A DNA stretch of 64,000 nucleotides from Sphingomonas sp. (lineage in GTDB: Bacteria > Pseudomonadota > Alphaproteobacteria > Sphingomonadales > Sphingomonadaceae). Both the position numbers and the translations under genes were made by a program. This document shows positions 1 through 9,577 of the stretch, one piece after another (position 1 is the first letter of the stretch; each line of letters begins with the position of its first letter). The notes below the pieces were generated by a model. That model had not been told where the DNA came from. It saw only the letters and a program-made list of their open reading frames with translations, and did no database searches. The stretch lies in contig NZ_JAFKLZ010000001.1 in NCBI RefSeq assembly GCF_017304615.1, positions 62,001-126,000 on the forward strand. The letters run 5' to 3'.

Positions 1-236
1 ACATTCAAAGTCTAATGGTCGGGTCCTCCGAGAAGAGCCAAGTTTGCCAGAGCGATACAGGCGCGCAAAAGGGGCGATCTTGCGAGACATAAATTTCGAG
101 GCGGAGCGACGGCGGGTTCGCGCCCCAGTATCGGTCATTCCGTGCCTTGGCGACTCGTCCTAAAAGCCGCCGATTCTCTTAAATAAGTCTCCTCCGGTGG
201 GTCGCGGCTAACGTTACATCGGCAAGGCCTTTCGCC
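1..236. other. left edge, no gene seen
   Basis: This stretch lies downstream of groEL on the minus strand. I see no convincing coding region and no clear terminator. The island probably continues to the left of the window. Confidence 0.5.
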
Positions 237-1877
<1,641 letters not shown>

Positions 1878-1915
1878 TCATCAGAAGGGTCGCCGGAGAT
1901 CCCGCACCCGCAGCG

Positions 1916-2083
1916 TTAATCGCGCGGCGGAGATTGACGTGTCCCGTTCATACGGTTCTCCGTCCGAAGACGCCGCCGATACGAGCGCCTCCTCGCGTGA
2001 TAAATCCGATGTCCCACGATTGCGGCTGCTAGCAACGCCATAGCCAATATCAGGCCATACGCGATGAGAAGTCGGGTCTCCAT
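1916..2083 (-). CDS. small single-pass membrane protein, 55 aa
   Basis: Not a family I recognise. The ATG at 2083 follows a strong AAAGGGGGG ribosome binding site by five bases. After METR comes one hydrophobic segment (about residues 5-24) and then a very basic, Arg-rich cytoplasmic tail including RRRSYRRRLR. Topology is probably N-out/C-in by the positive-inside rule. It sits between an 86-aa gene (27 bases upstream) and groEL (98 bases downstream) on the same strand, so co-expression with groEL is likely. The strong RBS and TM-plus-basic-tail structure argue that it is real. Confidence 0.7.
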   Translation of the reverse strand: METRLLIAYGLILAMALLAAAIVGHRIYHARRRSYRRRLRTENRMNGTRQSPPRD

Positions 2084-2110
2084 GATCACCCCCCTTTCGT
2101 CGCCGTCGAA

Positions 2111-2371
2111 TCAAAGCCTCGCGTCGGCCTGACCGCGGTCAGGATTTTCGCTCAGCAAACTATCGAGGCTAGGCTGCAACTCGGCCGCGATATTCGCGAT
2201 TGCGCTGCTGCGTAGCTTGCGATCTTCGCGAAGTTTGGAGGCTACGCCCTCCTTGGCCCAAGCGGCCGCGGCTGCAGTTGCGACCGACCTGACATTGTCG
2301 AGTGTAGTTGTGCGGGCGAGCGCATGTTGACGCGCTTCCTGCGTACGGCAGAGACTAGTGGAGGGCTGCAT
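2111..2371 (-). CDS. hypothetical protein, 86 aa
   Basis: The start at 2371 is preceded by GAAAGG with seven bases of spacing; an upstream extension to 2593 would overlap the neighbouring 42-aa gene and has no such site. The protein is Ala/Arg rich and probably helical, with a stretch of five Ala around residues 33-37 and a C-terminal part rich in Leu, Ser and Glu. No motif gives a function. It lies 29 bases after the 42-aa gene and 27 bases before the small membrane protein, in the cluster that ends with groEL. Confidence 0.6.
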   Translation of the reverse strand: MQPSTSLCRTQEARQHALARTTTLDNVRSVATAAAAAWAKEGVASKLREDRKLRSSAIANIAAELQPSLDSLLSENPDRGQADARL

Positions 2372-2400
2372 GGGGCGGCCTTTCAATTGAGTAGGTGTGA

Positions 2401-2529
2401 TCAAGCTTGCCTTGGAGGTTGAACCTGTCCCGTGCCTTTGAGGGAGGGGTTCGAAGCATTCTGCTTCGGAGGGGCCGGCTTCTTCGGCTTGCGTGCTTCG
2501 CGGTTCCCGCGTTGTTGTCCCTTGGCCAT
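2401..2529 (-). CDS. small basic protein MAKGQ...KPKK, 42 aa
   Basis: A very short, Lys/Pro/Gln-rich protein beginning MAKGQQRGNREARKPKK. I recognise this opening from a widespread family of uncharacterised small proteobacterial proteins, so despite its size I consider it real. The ATG at 2529 follows AGAAAGG with correct spacing. It is first in the minus-strand cluster 42-aa protein, 86-aa protein, membrane protein, groEL. Function unknown; the sequence is likely disordered and could bind nucleic acid. Confidence 0.65.
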   Translation of the reverse strand: MAKGQQRGNREARKPKKPAPPKQNASNPSLKGTGQVQPPRQA

Positions 2530-2651
2530 ATCGACCTTTCTTTGATCTGGAGCTGCGTGACGAAGGCTCGTGTGACGGCGGGAGCCGACCCACGGATGGT
2601 CAACCGACATTTTCGAGAGGCGAGGACCTGAGCACGCTGGGAGCAAGGCAC

Positions 2652-2678
2652 TTAAAAATTCCCGCCTCTGAGCGGGAG
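2652..2678 (-). terminator. rho-independent terminator (minus strand)
   Basis: A six-pair stem (TCCCGC/GCGGGA at 2660-2665 and 2672-2677) with a six-base loop is followed on the minus strand by an AATTTTT run. No minus-strand gene is visible just upstream, so it may end a small RNA or attenuate the leader of the groEL cluster, whose first gene starts about 120 bases further on. Confidence 0.5.
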
Positions 2679-3013
2679 CATGAAGGGCTCTCAGTCGCGG
2701 CCAAGCTCGAGAAAGGCGGCGCGATAGTTTGTATGTGGGGTCGGTAACGCAGTCGCGCCAGCCCCCTGAAAAAAGATTCGAACTATGAAACTATGAGATG
2801 CCAAGTGGCCAAGATTTTGTCTGGCCATATATCAGCGAGACAAAGGGGTCAGTGCAGCTTTTGACAAATTACCACAATGAACGGCCGCCGAGATCACGCC
2901 CATTGCAAATGGCTATGTCGCCTACCATTTATCGGCTACCGTTGATCAAAATACAGCAAATGAACGGCTGAGAGATGTCATGCGCTCCCGCTTACACGCA
3001 GAGGAGCATTCTG
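2679..3013. other. intergenic region, no gene seen
   Basis: About 335 A/T-richer bases between the minus-strand groEL cluster and the plus-strand 153-aa gene. It must hold promoters for both directions, but I cannot assign -35/-10 boxes with confidence. I see no coding potential beyond short chance frames. Confidence 0.4.
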
Positions 3014-3475
3014 GTGACAAAATACCAAAATCACGAGAATTCGAACGAGTTGAATTCGCCATCGTGGGAAGACGACGGTGACAGCGTTCAGCACGATTTT
3101 CCCGACGGTGACCTCAACTCATTGCTTGCGCGAGAGCAATCTTCAATCATGAGCGCCGAAACGTCATCGACTCCCGCGCAGTTTGAGTTTCATCGTGACG
3201 CTTCTCGAAGCGCACGGCGGCTTGTAAATGCTACGCCGTATCCTGAGCATGAACCTCATGTTTTTGCCCGAGACCGAACAGCCGCGAGGGAGGATCGAGA
3301 CGAACAGTTCGAGGCGCTGATCGAACTTGTCGAAAGGAATGAAAAGCTGTTGGCCCGCCGGTTCGCGGATGGGGAAGTCAGCTCCATATCACTCCAGCAC
3401 CTCGAACGTTGCCAACGGCAAGACTGCGCACGCTTGCTTGGCACGTCGCGTGTCAACGTTGTGGAGAATGTATGA
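3014..3475 (+). CDS. hypothetical protein, 153 aa
   Basis: Not recognised. I prefer the GTG at 3014, preceded by GAGGAG at seven bases; an ATG at 2975 in the same frame has no comparable site. The N-terminal half is acidic and low in hydrophobics (probably disordered). Residues about 85-125 are charged and helical (RDEQFEALIELVERNEKLL). A pair of Cys occurs near the C-terminus (ERCQRQDCARLL). The stop overlaps the next gene's start (ATGATG at 3472-3477), so the two are probably translated together. Confidence 0.55.
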   Translation: MTKYQNHENSNELNSPSWEDDGDSVQHDFPDGDLNSLLAREQSSIMSAETSSTPAQFEFHRDASRSARRLVNATPYPEHEPHVFARDRTAAREDRDEQFEALIELVERNEKLLARRFADGEVSSISLQHLERCQRQDCARLLGTSRVNVVENV

Positions 3476-3663
3476 TGGTTCGTGAGAACAAGCTCGGCCT
3501 TACAGAACTTACAGAGGCGGAAGAGAGGCAAATGATACAGCTTGGTATCGAACGTCGACCGATTGATTCTTTTAGAATCGGCCCATTCCGATACAGCAAC
3601 CTGAAAGATGCCGTCGCTCAAGCCAAGCGGCAAACTCCAAACCAGCCTGGCGGCGCGCCATAG
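3472..3663 (+). CDS. hypothetical protein, 63 aa
   Basis: Small charged protein starting at 3472 or at the adjacent ATG at 3475; GGAG lies just upstream and the start overlaps the stop of the 153-aa gene, a translational coupling arrangement. It has an amphipathic N-terminal helix (TEAEERQMIQLGIE) followed by PFRYSNLKDAVAQA, which suggests a compact two-helix fold. No known motif. Function unknown; the coupling suggests it works with the upstream product. Confidence 0.55.
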   Translation: MMVRENKLGLTELTEAEERQMIQLGIERRPIDSFRIGPFRYSNLKDAVAQAKRQTPNQPGGAP

Positions 3664-3747
3664 CCCAAGTTTATTGGAGGACCGACCGAGCTAACCGTCG
3701 CTGAACTTTGCAGGCCGCCAGGAATCTTGTGTTTTTTCGCTCCCACT

Positions 3748-3993
3748 ATGCTCTGCCGAAAGCGAGTTGAAATTGCGAGTTCACGTATTCAGGGAGTAAA
3801 AAGCTTCGATTTTACGCTCAACGAATTGGGTATCAATCTGTCCCCTAAGCAAGGTCCGTGGAGATATTTTAAGACTCTGGACCTCGAAAGCGGCCGGTGC
3901 CGCATTGATCTAGATGTTGACGAGGCCTTGGCAAACATACCGGACAAAGGGTTTCACATAGTACCGGCTGACGTAACATTCGCGCTCAAGTAA
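3748..3993 (+). CDS. hypothetical protein, 81 aa (weak)
   Basis: An open frame with protein-like composition (alternating hydrophobic and acidic residues, for example RIDLDVDEALANIP) but no clear ribosome binding site at 3748 or at the earlier alternative 3727. A stem ACCGCC/GGCGGT directly follows the stop and could be part of a terminator, which slightly supports a real gene. No family recognised. Confidence 0.35.
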   Translation: MLCRKRVEIASSRIQGVKSFDFTLNELGINLSPKQGPWRYFKTLDLESGRCRIDLDVDEALANIPDKGFHIVPADVTFALK

Positions 3994-4083
3994 GACCGCC
4001 GAGCAGGCGGTGATACTTGCGACCTGTATTCTTCGCGTCATGTCACCACGCGGAGCGAACGAATCAGCATTAGCGGCTGTTAG

Positions 4084-4751
4084 CTATCTTGGTTTCTCGG
4101 CGAGCCAAATGGTATGCACGGCTCGCTGTCCAATTTCCGTGTCAGGAACGGTTATTTCTTCGACGGCGAATCCTGCTCGGACCAAACGCTCCACAAACTC
4201 GTCGTCCGGGTAAGCCGACCAGATTGCAAGCACGCCAGTCGGTCGTAGAGCCGCGTACGCCGCGCGTAGGCCCCACGCGCTGTATAACCGCTCGTTGGCG
4301 GCGCACACGAACCCATCAGGACCGTTGTCGACATCGAAAATGATGCCGTCGAAAATCTCCTCTGCTTCCTCGATCACGTCGTGCACGTCCCGCATGTCGA
4401 GGAATAGTCGCGGGTCACTCAGTGTTGTGCCGAACAAATGTGCTAATGGTCCCGCTGCCCACTTGACAACTTGCGGTATAAGTTCCGCCACCACGATTTT
4501 GCTGGTCTGGGGCAGAACGGACAAAGCGGCTCCTAGTGTGAACCCCATGCCCAAACCGCCGATAAGAATATTGCCGTGATGGGGTGCCATTCGATCACAC
4601 GCCAGGATCGCAAGCGCCTGTTCAGAATGAGAAGCGAGACTGCCCATCAACTCATCGTCGCCAAGCACGATGGAGAAATCCGAACCCCGGCGCAGCAGCT
4701 GTAAGTGCCCCCGCCCGGAATTTCCGCGCTATCGACGAGTTCGGTCGTCAT
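4084..4751 (-). pseudogene. spermidine-synthase-like methyltransferase-fold protein, frameshifted
   Basis: Polyamine aminopropyltransferase-like protein with a Rossmann core: GGLGMGFTLGAAL is the nucleotide-binding loop, followed by VVAELIP and the acidic IIFDVDNGPDGF. The main frame is open from 4668, but the family N-terminus lies in another frame: MTTELVDSAEIPGGG from ATG 4751, then LQLLRRGSDFSIVL in the main frame. The join is a run of five C on the plus strand (4708-4712); one extra G on the coding strand restores a single protein of about 222 residues. The ATG at 4751 overlaps the stop of the upstream 71-aa gene (ATGA). A sequencing error is possible. Substrate unknown; proteins of this type are often not true spermidine synthases. 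Confidence 0.75.
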
Positions 4752-4963
4752 GAAGGCGTTGACGTACCTGTCGGACGAGGTTGATCGTCGCGACCTTTCC
4801 GAAGGAGGGCGAACAGTTGCTTGCGAATTGACGAACCTGCCAAGTGCGGTGAGACCGAGCTATAACCTTCCGCCGACAATTGGCGGCCAATGTCGCTTCG
4901 GTCCCGGCATCTGCCCTCCCGAGCGATTTCAAAGGCACGCTCGACGGTAGTCAGGTGATGCAT
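4748..4963 (-). CDS. small hypothetical protein, 71 aa (TTVERAFEIAREG type)
   Basis: Short protein containing TTVERAFEIAREGRC, then IGRQLSAEGY and SSIRKQLFALL. I recall this pattern (a possible degenerate helix-turn-helix) from small uncharacterised proteins of sphingomonads. The ATG at 4963 is seven bases after AAAGGG; the ATG at 4969 is too close to that site. Its stop overlaps the start of the spermidine-synthase-like gene as ATGA, so the two form an operon. Confidence 0.65.
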   Translation of the reverse strand: MHHLTTVERAFEIAREGRCRDRSDIGRQLSAEGYSSVSPHLAGSSIRKQLFALLRKGRDDQPRPTGTSTPS

Positions 4964-5085
4964 CGGCATTCCCTTTGATTGATGAAGCCTGACCGGGTCG
5001 CTGCCGACAAGCATTCGTCATAGATTATGCGCCGTCGGCGGCCGAGCATCGCCTAACGATGCCCGCGCCGCGAATCGTGGCGATC

Positions 5086-5295
5086 CTACTCGGCTGGCTT
5101 CAGGTTCACCGCAGCTTGCTTGCCGCGCTTGTCGGCCTCAAGATCAAATGACACGCGATCGTTCTGGTTAGGCGCGCCCATGCCAGAGATTTCTAGCGCC
5201 GAAATATGAACGAACGCGTCTTGCCCACCGCCATCAGGGGCGATGAACCCGTAGCCCTTGTCCGGATTGAAGAACTTCACGGTTCCGATAGTCAT
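5086..5295 (-). CDS. cold-shock protein (CspA family)
   Basis: Single-stranded nucleic-acid-binding OB-fold protein, 69 residues, acting as an RNA chaperone. It carries RNP-1 (KGYGFI) and RNP-2 (FVHIS) and the usual opening GTVKFFNPDKG. The ATG at 5295 follows GAAGGAA. About 370 bases upstream are non-coding, which allows a long cold-responsive leader as in other csp genes, although I see no decisive structure. As part of the accessory region it is probably one of several Csp paralogues in the genome. Confidence 0.95.
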   Translation of the reverse strand: MTIGTVKFFNPDKGYGFIAPDGGGQDAFVHISALEISGMGAPNQNDRVSFDLEADKRGKQAAVNLKPAE

Positions 5296-5662
5296 TATAC
5301 GATTCCTTCTTCTGGCGGGTGACCAAGACGGTCAGCCCGGTGCCGTGGGAGCAGGGAAAGAAGGAGATGGGAGCCGCAAAGCGCCGAAGGCCGTCGATTT
5401 GCACTGTAGCACCATCGATATGGGCGCCACGCCGCGGCTGCGCAAGGTAAGATATTGCGATGCACGCACGACACGTCACGTATCGGCGGGGTCATCCCTG
5501 GCACCGAGCATATGAAAGAGGGAGGTTGGTCCTATGGTACCGGAAGCACCCAGCAGCGGATTGGAACGACACACGAACATGCGGGGAGGGCCGACGAGCT
5601 TACGGCTAGCCCTGAAACAATTATCGAAAGAGCGTCGCCCTTTTTAACCTTTTTCGCACGGC
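5296..5662. other. intergenic region between csp and 123-aa gene
   Basis: About 370 bases separating divergent genes. It should hold the csp promoter and leader. I see no further gene, and no terminator or operator I can name. Confidence 0.4.
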
Positions 5663-6034
5663 ATGGACTCGCATCGGAACCTCTACAGCATGCCGGACAT
5701 TAGGCTTAATCGCCGTGTCTACCTGAGGTTGACGGTTGACGGCGACCGGGTGACGACGCGCTCCCGCCATGGGAGCAAAGCCGTGCCCGTACATTTCTAT
5801 CATCTTTGCGAAGCAAAAACTGTCCTGAAAGATCAAGTGGGCGTGCTCTTGGCCGACGGACGAATGGCGCGTTCCGTCGCAAGCCGCCACATTCGCGATC
5901 TCGTTGCCGGGGAAATCCGATCAAACGGTGTCGTCGATCTCGACCGAAGGCTTCAGGTTTGTCAGCCTACAGACCGCGAATTATTTGTGATCGCCTTTGA
6001 AGAGGCGGTCAGCGTTAGGCCCCGAAAAATTTGA
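5663..6034 (+). CDS. hypothetical protein, about 114-123 aa
   Basis: Open frame with alternating basic and hydrophobic segments: RVYLRLTVDGDRV, HFYHLCEAKTVLKDQVG, and a C-terminal LFVIAFEEAV. Starts at 5663 and 5690 are both possible and neither has a good ribosome binding site. Composition is protein-like and the opposite-strand frames look worse. No family recognised. Confidence 0.45.
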   Translation: MDSHRNLYSMPDIRLNRRVYLRLTVDGDRVTTRSRHGSKAVPVHFYHLCEAKTVLKDQVGVLLADGRMARSVASRHIRDLVAGEIRSNGVVDLDRRLQVCQPTDRELFVIAFEEAVSVRPRKI

Positions 6035-6200
6035 GTTTCGCTCTCAGCTACCGTTGCCGAACCGCTTAATCGCAAGCGTGACAGTCATGGGTCGCTATTT
6101 CCGAGGCGGTGCGCTATGGTGTTTGCATCGCGTCCCCCAGCCAGCAGCATTGGCGCGACTGAGAGTGCTTCATGCTCCCGCTTCGAAGGAGCTTGTCGCC

Positions 6201-6473
6201 ATGATGCCGACCATTCCCGCCACCAACGGCCACGATGCCTGGAGTAATCCCGGCACATCGCGAGCCATCAACGTCACCATGACACGCGCCGAAGTCGAGG
6301 CATTTTGCACCAAGCATAAAACGATCATCAGCGCGATCGAGGCACTGCCCCGCGGCGGCACCCGTGTCGTGATGATGAATGGCGATGAAGCAGCAATCAT
6401 GCGCAAGGCGTTCGGCAAGACATTGATCGAGGGTAAGGTCGAACGCGAGCATTGGGCGACAGTCCGCCGATAA
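6201..6473 (+). CDS. hypothetical protein, 90 aa
   Basis: The start at 6201 (or the next codon, 6204) follows GAAGGAG by nine bases, which is decisive against the longer frame open from 5997. The product has a TRAEVEAFCTKHKTIISAIEAL helix region and a basic C-terminus (EGKVEREHWATVRR). The middle GGTRVVMMNGDEAA resembles a short beta-turn-beta unit. No known domain. It is followed on the same strand by a 78-aa gene and the mreB-like gene. Confidence 0.65.
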   Translation: MMPTIPATNGHDAWSNPGTSRAINVTMTRAEVEAFCTKHKTIISAIEALPRGGTRVVMMNGDEAAIMRKAFGKTLIEGKVEREHWATVRR

Positions 6474-6538
6474 CCGACGGCACGCTATGCCTTTCGGCAG
6501 GCAATAAGCCCAATACTTCGCGAGCGAAGGAGGCGACG

Positions 6539-6775
6539 ATGGACAGGGTGATACCATCGGACATTGTCGAACAATGGATGTCCCATTTGCGCCTGCAGCG
6601 GTCTCGTGCGCGCGACGCCGTTTGGTTGATCGAACACGGCGCAACTTTGCACGACGGCCGTGACGGTACGCCTATGTACGACGCGACAGAGCGTTGGCTC
6701 GCCGAACAGCGCGAGGTCATTGCGGAGGTCGATCGTCTCGTCGCACTCTATGATGGAGTGAACGCCAAGAATTAG
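6539..6775 (+). CDS. hypothetical helical protein, 78 aa
   Basis: The ATG at 6539 follows GAAGGAG with six bases of spacing. The product is mostly helical and charged (VEQWMSHLRLQRSRARDA; a C-terminal ERWLAEQREVIAEVDRLVAL helix that could form a coiled coil). No family recognised. It lies 65 bases after the 90-aa gene and 42 bases before the mreB-like gene on the same strand, so the three may form an operon. Confidence 0.65.
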   Translation: MDRVIPSDIVEQWMSHLRLQRSRARDAVWLIEHGATLHDGRDGTPMYDATERWLAEQREVIAEVDRLVALYDGVNAKN

Positions 6776-7860
<1,085 letters not shown>

Positions 7861-7979
7861 GTGGCATCGTCAGGTCGGTCATCATCCACTTCTCTGATTG
7901 CGCATCATGTTAGAACGGGCGACTAACCGTCGGACCAAGCCATCGTGCGACGTTCGAATCAGCATCTTCCGCTGCCGTC

Positions 7980-8291
7980 TCATGACGTCATTCGGTCCGG
8001 GGTTTCATTAGGGCCGTCGCTGAGCAACGTACGGTTTGCATCGATTGCCAACGCGAGCCTTATCTCCTCTGGTTTAGCGAACCGTGAGAAGGTCTTGCCG
8101 TCGACGCTGACAACCAATTCGACGCTGACGGCGACATATATCGGATCGAACCGGCCCTGGTGCACGTCCTCGTGCGTGTGCAGCGTGTAAATTCCGGGAG
8201 AGAACTCGCGGGAGTCCCGCCCCAGCTTGAACGGATATTTGAACTCGACCTCGGTCTTAATCGAGCGACTTCCTAATACTTCGTGCCCCAT
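7980..8291 (-). CDS. hypothetical protein, 103 aa
   Basis: The start at 8291 has GGGGA six bases upstream. The core is rich in aromatic and charged residues (TEVEFKYPFKLGRDSREF, YTLHTHEDVH) and is followed by VSVELVVSVDGKTFSRF, giving a mixed beta-strand pattern. No catalytic motif I can name. It lies 49 bases downstream of the DUF2384-like gene on the same strand and may belong to that operon. Confidence 0.6.
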   Translation of the reverse strand: MGHEVLGSRSIKTEVEFKYPFKLGRDSREFSPGIYTLHTHEDVHQGRFDPIYVAVSVELVVSVDGKTFSRFAKPEEIRLALAIDANRTLLSDGPNETPDRMTS

Positions 8292-8340
8292 CGCAAATCC
8301 CCGATACGCAGCAGTTTCGCCTAGAAGGGGCTGCCCAGCG

Positions 8341-8628
8341 TCAGCATTCCTGTCCGGACCGCGAGGGCAGCGCAGCTCTGACCGACGCGAACCCGGCTTC
8401 ACTGCCGCCTGCAATCTCGATCGGCCTACCGCCCAAAGTGGGGTGAATGTCGTTCATGAAGCTGCACGCTGCTTCTCGTGTGCCGCAAGCCTGGAACGCC
8501 ATCAGCGCGATCCTCGATTGCCGCGATAACACGTTGGGATCGGGTCCGCCGGCCGCGGAGCGCCGAAACCTGACGCGCTTCACCTCTTCGCTGCTTGCGC
8601 CGGCAAGGATGTGCGTCACGCCGCTCAT
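8341..8628 (-). CDS. DUF2384 / MbcA-ParS-Xre-like protein, 95 aa
   Basis: The C-terminal third (FMNDIHPTLGGRPIEIA, then SEAGFASVRAAL) matches the toxin-binding core of the DUF2384 family, in which an LGGRxP motif precedes a short helix. Members are usually antitoxins paired with RES-domain toxins. No RES or other toxin gene is next to it, and the region N-terminal to the motif is short and basic, so it may have another role or pair with a distant toxin. The ATG at 8628 overlaps the stop of the 58-aa gene (ATGA). Confidence 0.6.
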   Translation of the reverse strand: MSGVTHILAGASSEEVKRVRFRRSAAGGPDPNVLSRQSRIALMAFQACGTREAACSFMNDIHPTLGGRPIEIAGGSEAGFASVRAALPSRSGQEC

Positions 8629-8801
8629 CGAAGCGACGGCTGAAAAGGTGAAAACGCTTCGAGATTGTCTTGCATCGCGCGAATGCGCTGCGCGTAGCCC
8701 CGGGCCAAACCCTGATGCGATGAGCGCGACGGCTGGCACGATGCGGCATCAGCCTTCATCAAAGAAACTTGATGGCGATGAAAAAGGTCATTCAGGTCCA
8801 T
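8625..8801 (-). CDS. small helical protein MDLND..., 58 aa
   Basis: Short protein beginning MDLNDLFHRHQVSLM, then ASCQPSRSSHQGLARGYAQRI. I recall this pattern from small sphingomonad proteins of unknown function. The ATG at 8801 is preceded by GCGAGG. It is translationally coupled (ATGA) to the DUF2384-like gene downstream and starts the three-gene minus-strand group ending at 7980. Confidence 0.65.
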   Translation of the reverse strand: MDLNDLFHRHQVSLMKADAASCQPSRSSHQGLARGYAQRIRAMQDNLEAFSPFQPSLR

Positions 8802-9104
8802 TTTTTGGGCCTCGCAACTAATAAGCGAGAACACGAGGAACCCAGCCAGCGACGCTTGGGGGTAAATTGCCGCTGATATCCTTGATGTAGGTAGTGACCT
8901 GTATATTCGCAACCCGGTCACGAAATAATGTGTGGGCCGACTTATTTTAACCGCGCCCACCAAGGTAGTGGTGAATATTCTCCTTTAGTTTCAGGAATTG
9001 ATGTCTGGTACCGCCATTCTGCGGTGTTTTGGGACCAAGGACTTTAGCCAACCGCTAATGCTGCTAACTAAGAGCACGCGCCATTAAACGCGGGCTGTCC
9101 CTAC
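8802..9104. other. intergenic region, A/T-richer, no gene seen
   Basis: About 300 bases upstream of the MDLND operon and downstream of the phasin-like gene. It should hold the promoter for the minus-strand operon; I cannot place it precisely. No coding potential seen. Confidence 0.4.
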
Positions 9105-9563
9105 TTACTTTTTCGCAAGCCTCCTGGCGTTGGCGGTGGCGATGCGGTGGACGGGGCGCAAGGCACCGTGACCGAGATGGGCACCAGCTGCGATAGCACT
9201 TAGCGCATATTCGACAGTCTGCTCGGCTAAGACAGCGCTCTCGCCGACGGTGGGAAGCCGCCCGGACGTCATAAATGCGCCGACCCGCCGCAAGTAAATC
9301 ATCCATGCGCGATGATTGGCCATCGCTGTTCTGGTTACAAACAATGTGCTGCGGCTGAAGGCATCGATTTTTTCCGGTACCATGCGGGAAAATTCGCCGA
9401 AATCGCCCTGCATCGGCGACGCGATGGCATCCCGCATCTTGTCGGTTCGCGCGGTTATGACCGTTTGAGATGCCTGCAGCGTTTCGACGCCTCGCAACCA
9501 CGTCGACTGCATGTCGAGCCCGGCGCGAACCATGCGCGACCAGACGGTAAATGGATCAATCAT
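9105..9563 (-). CDS. phasin-like protein, 152 aa
   Basis: Mostly amphipathic helices: WSRMVRAGLDMQSTWLRGVETLQAS at the N-terminus, then MVPEKIDAFSRS and a long Ala-rich C-terminal region. This composition and the PEKIDAF pattern resemble phasins, the proteins that coat polyhydroxyalkanoate granules, but no unambiguous motif is present. The ATG follows AAGGAA, and the gene starts 14 bases after the catalase stop on the same strand, so it is co-transcribed with katE. The pairing with catalase may indicate a general stress role. Confidence 0.55.
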   Translation of the reverse strand: MIDPFTVWSRMVRAGLDMQSTWLRGVETLQASQTVITARTDKMRDAIASPMQGDFGEFSRMVPEKIDAFSRSTLFVTRTAMANHRAWMIYLRRVGAFMTSGRLPTVGESAVLAEQTVEYALSAIAAGAHLGHGALRPVHRIATANARRLAKK

Positions 9564-9577
9564 GTTTTTTCCTTGAG

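Noticed and set aside
1881-2114. 77-residue minus-strand frame overlapping the small membrane protein
   Set aside because: It starts with TTG, has no ribosome binding site and a random-looking composition; the frame encoding the 55-aa membrane protein is far better supported.
2768-2785. GATTCGAAC at about 2771 as the second att copy of tRNA-Tyr
   Set aside because: Only nine bases match the tRNA T-loop, a sequence shared by most tRNAs, and the flanks do not match the acceptor end.
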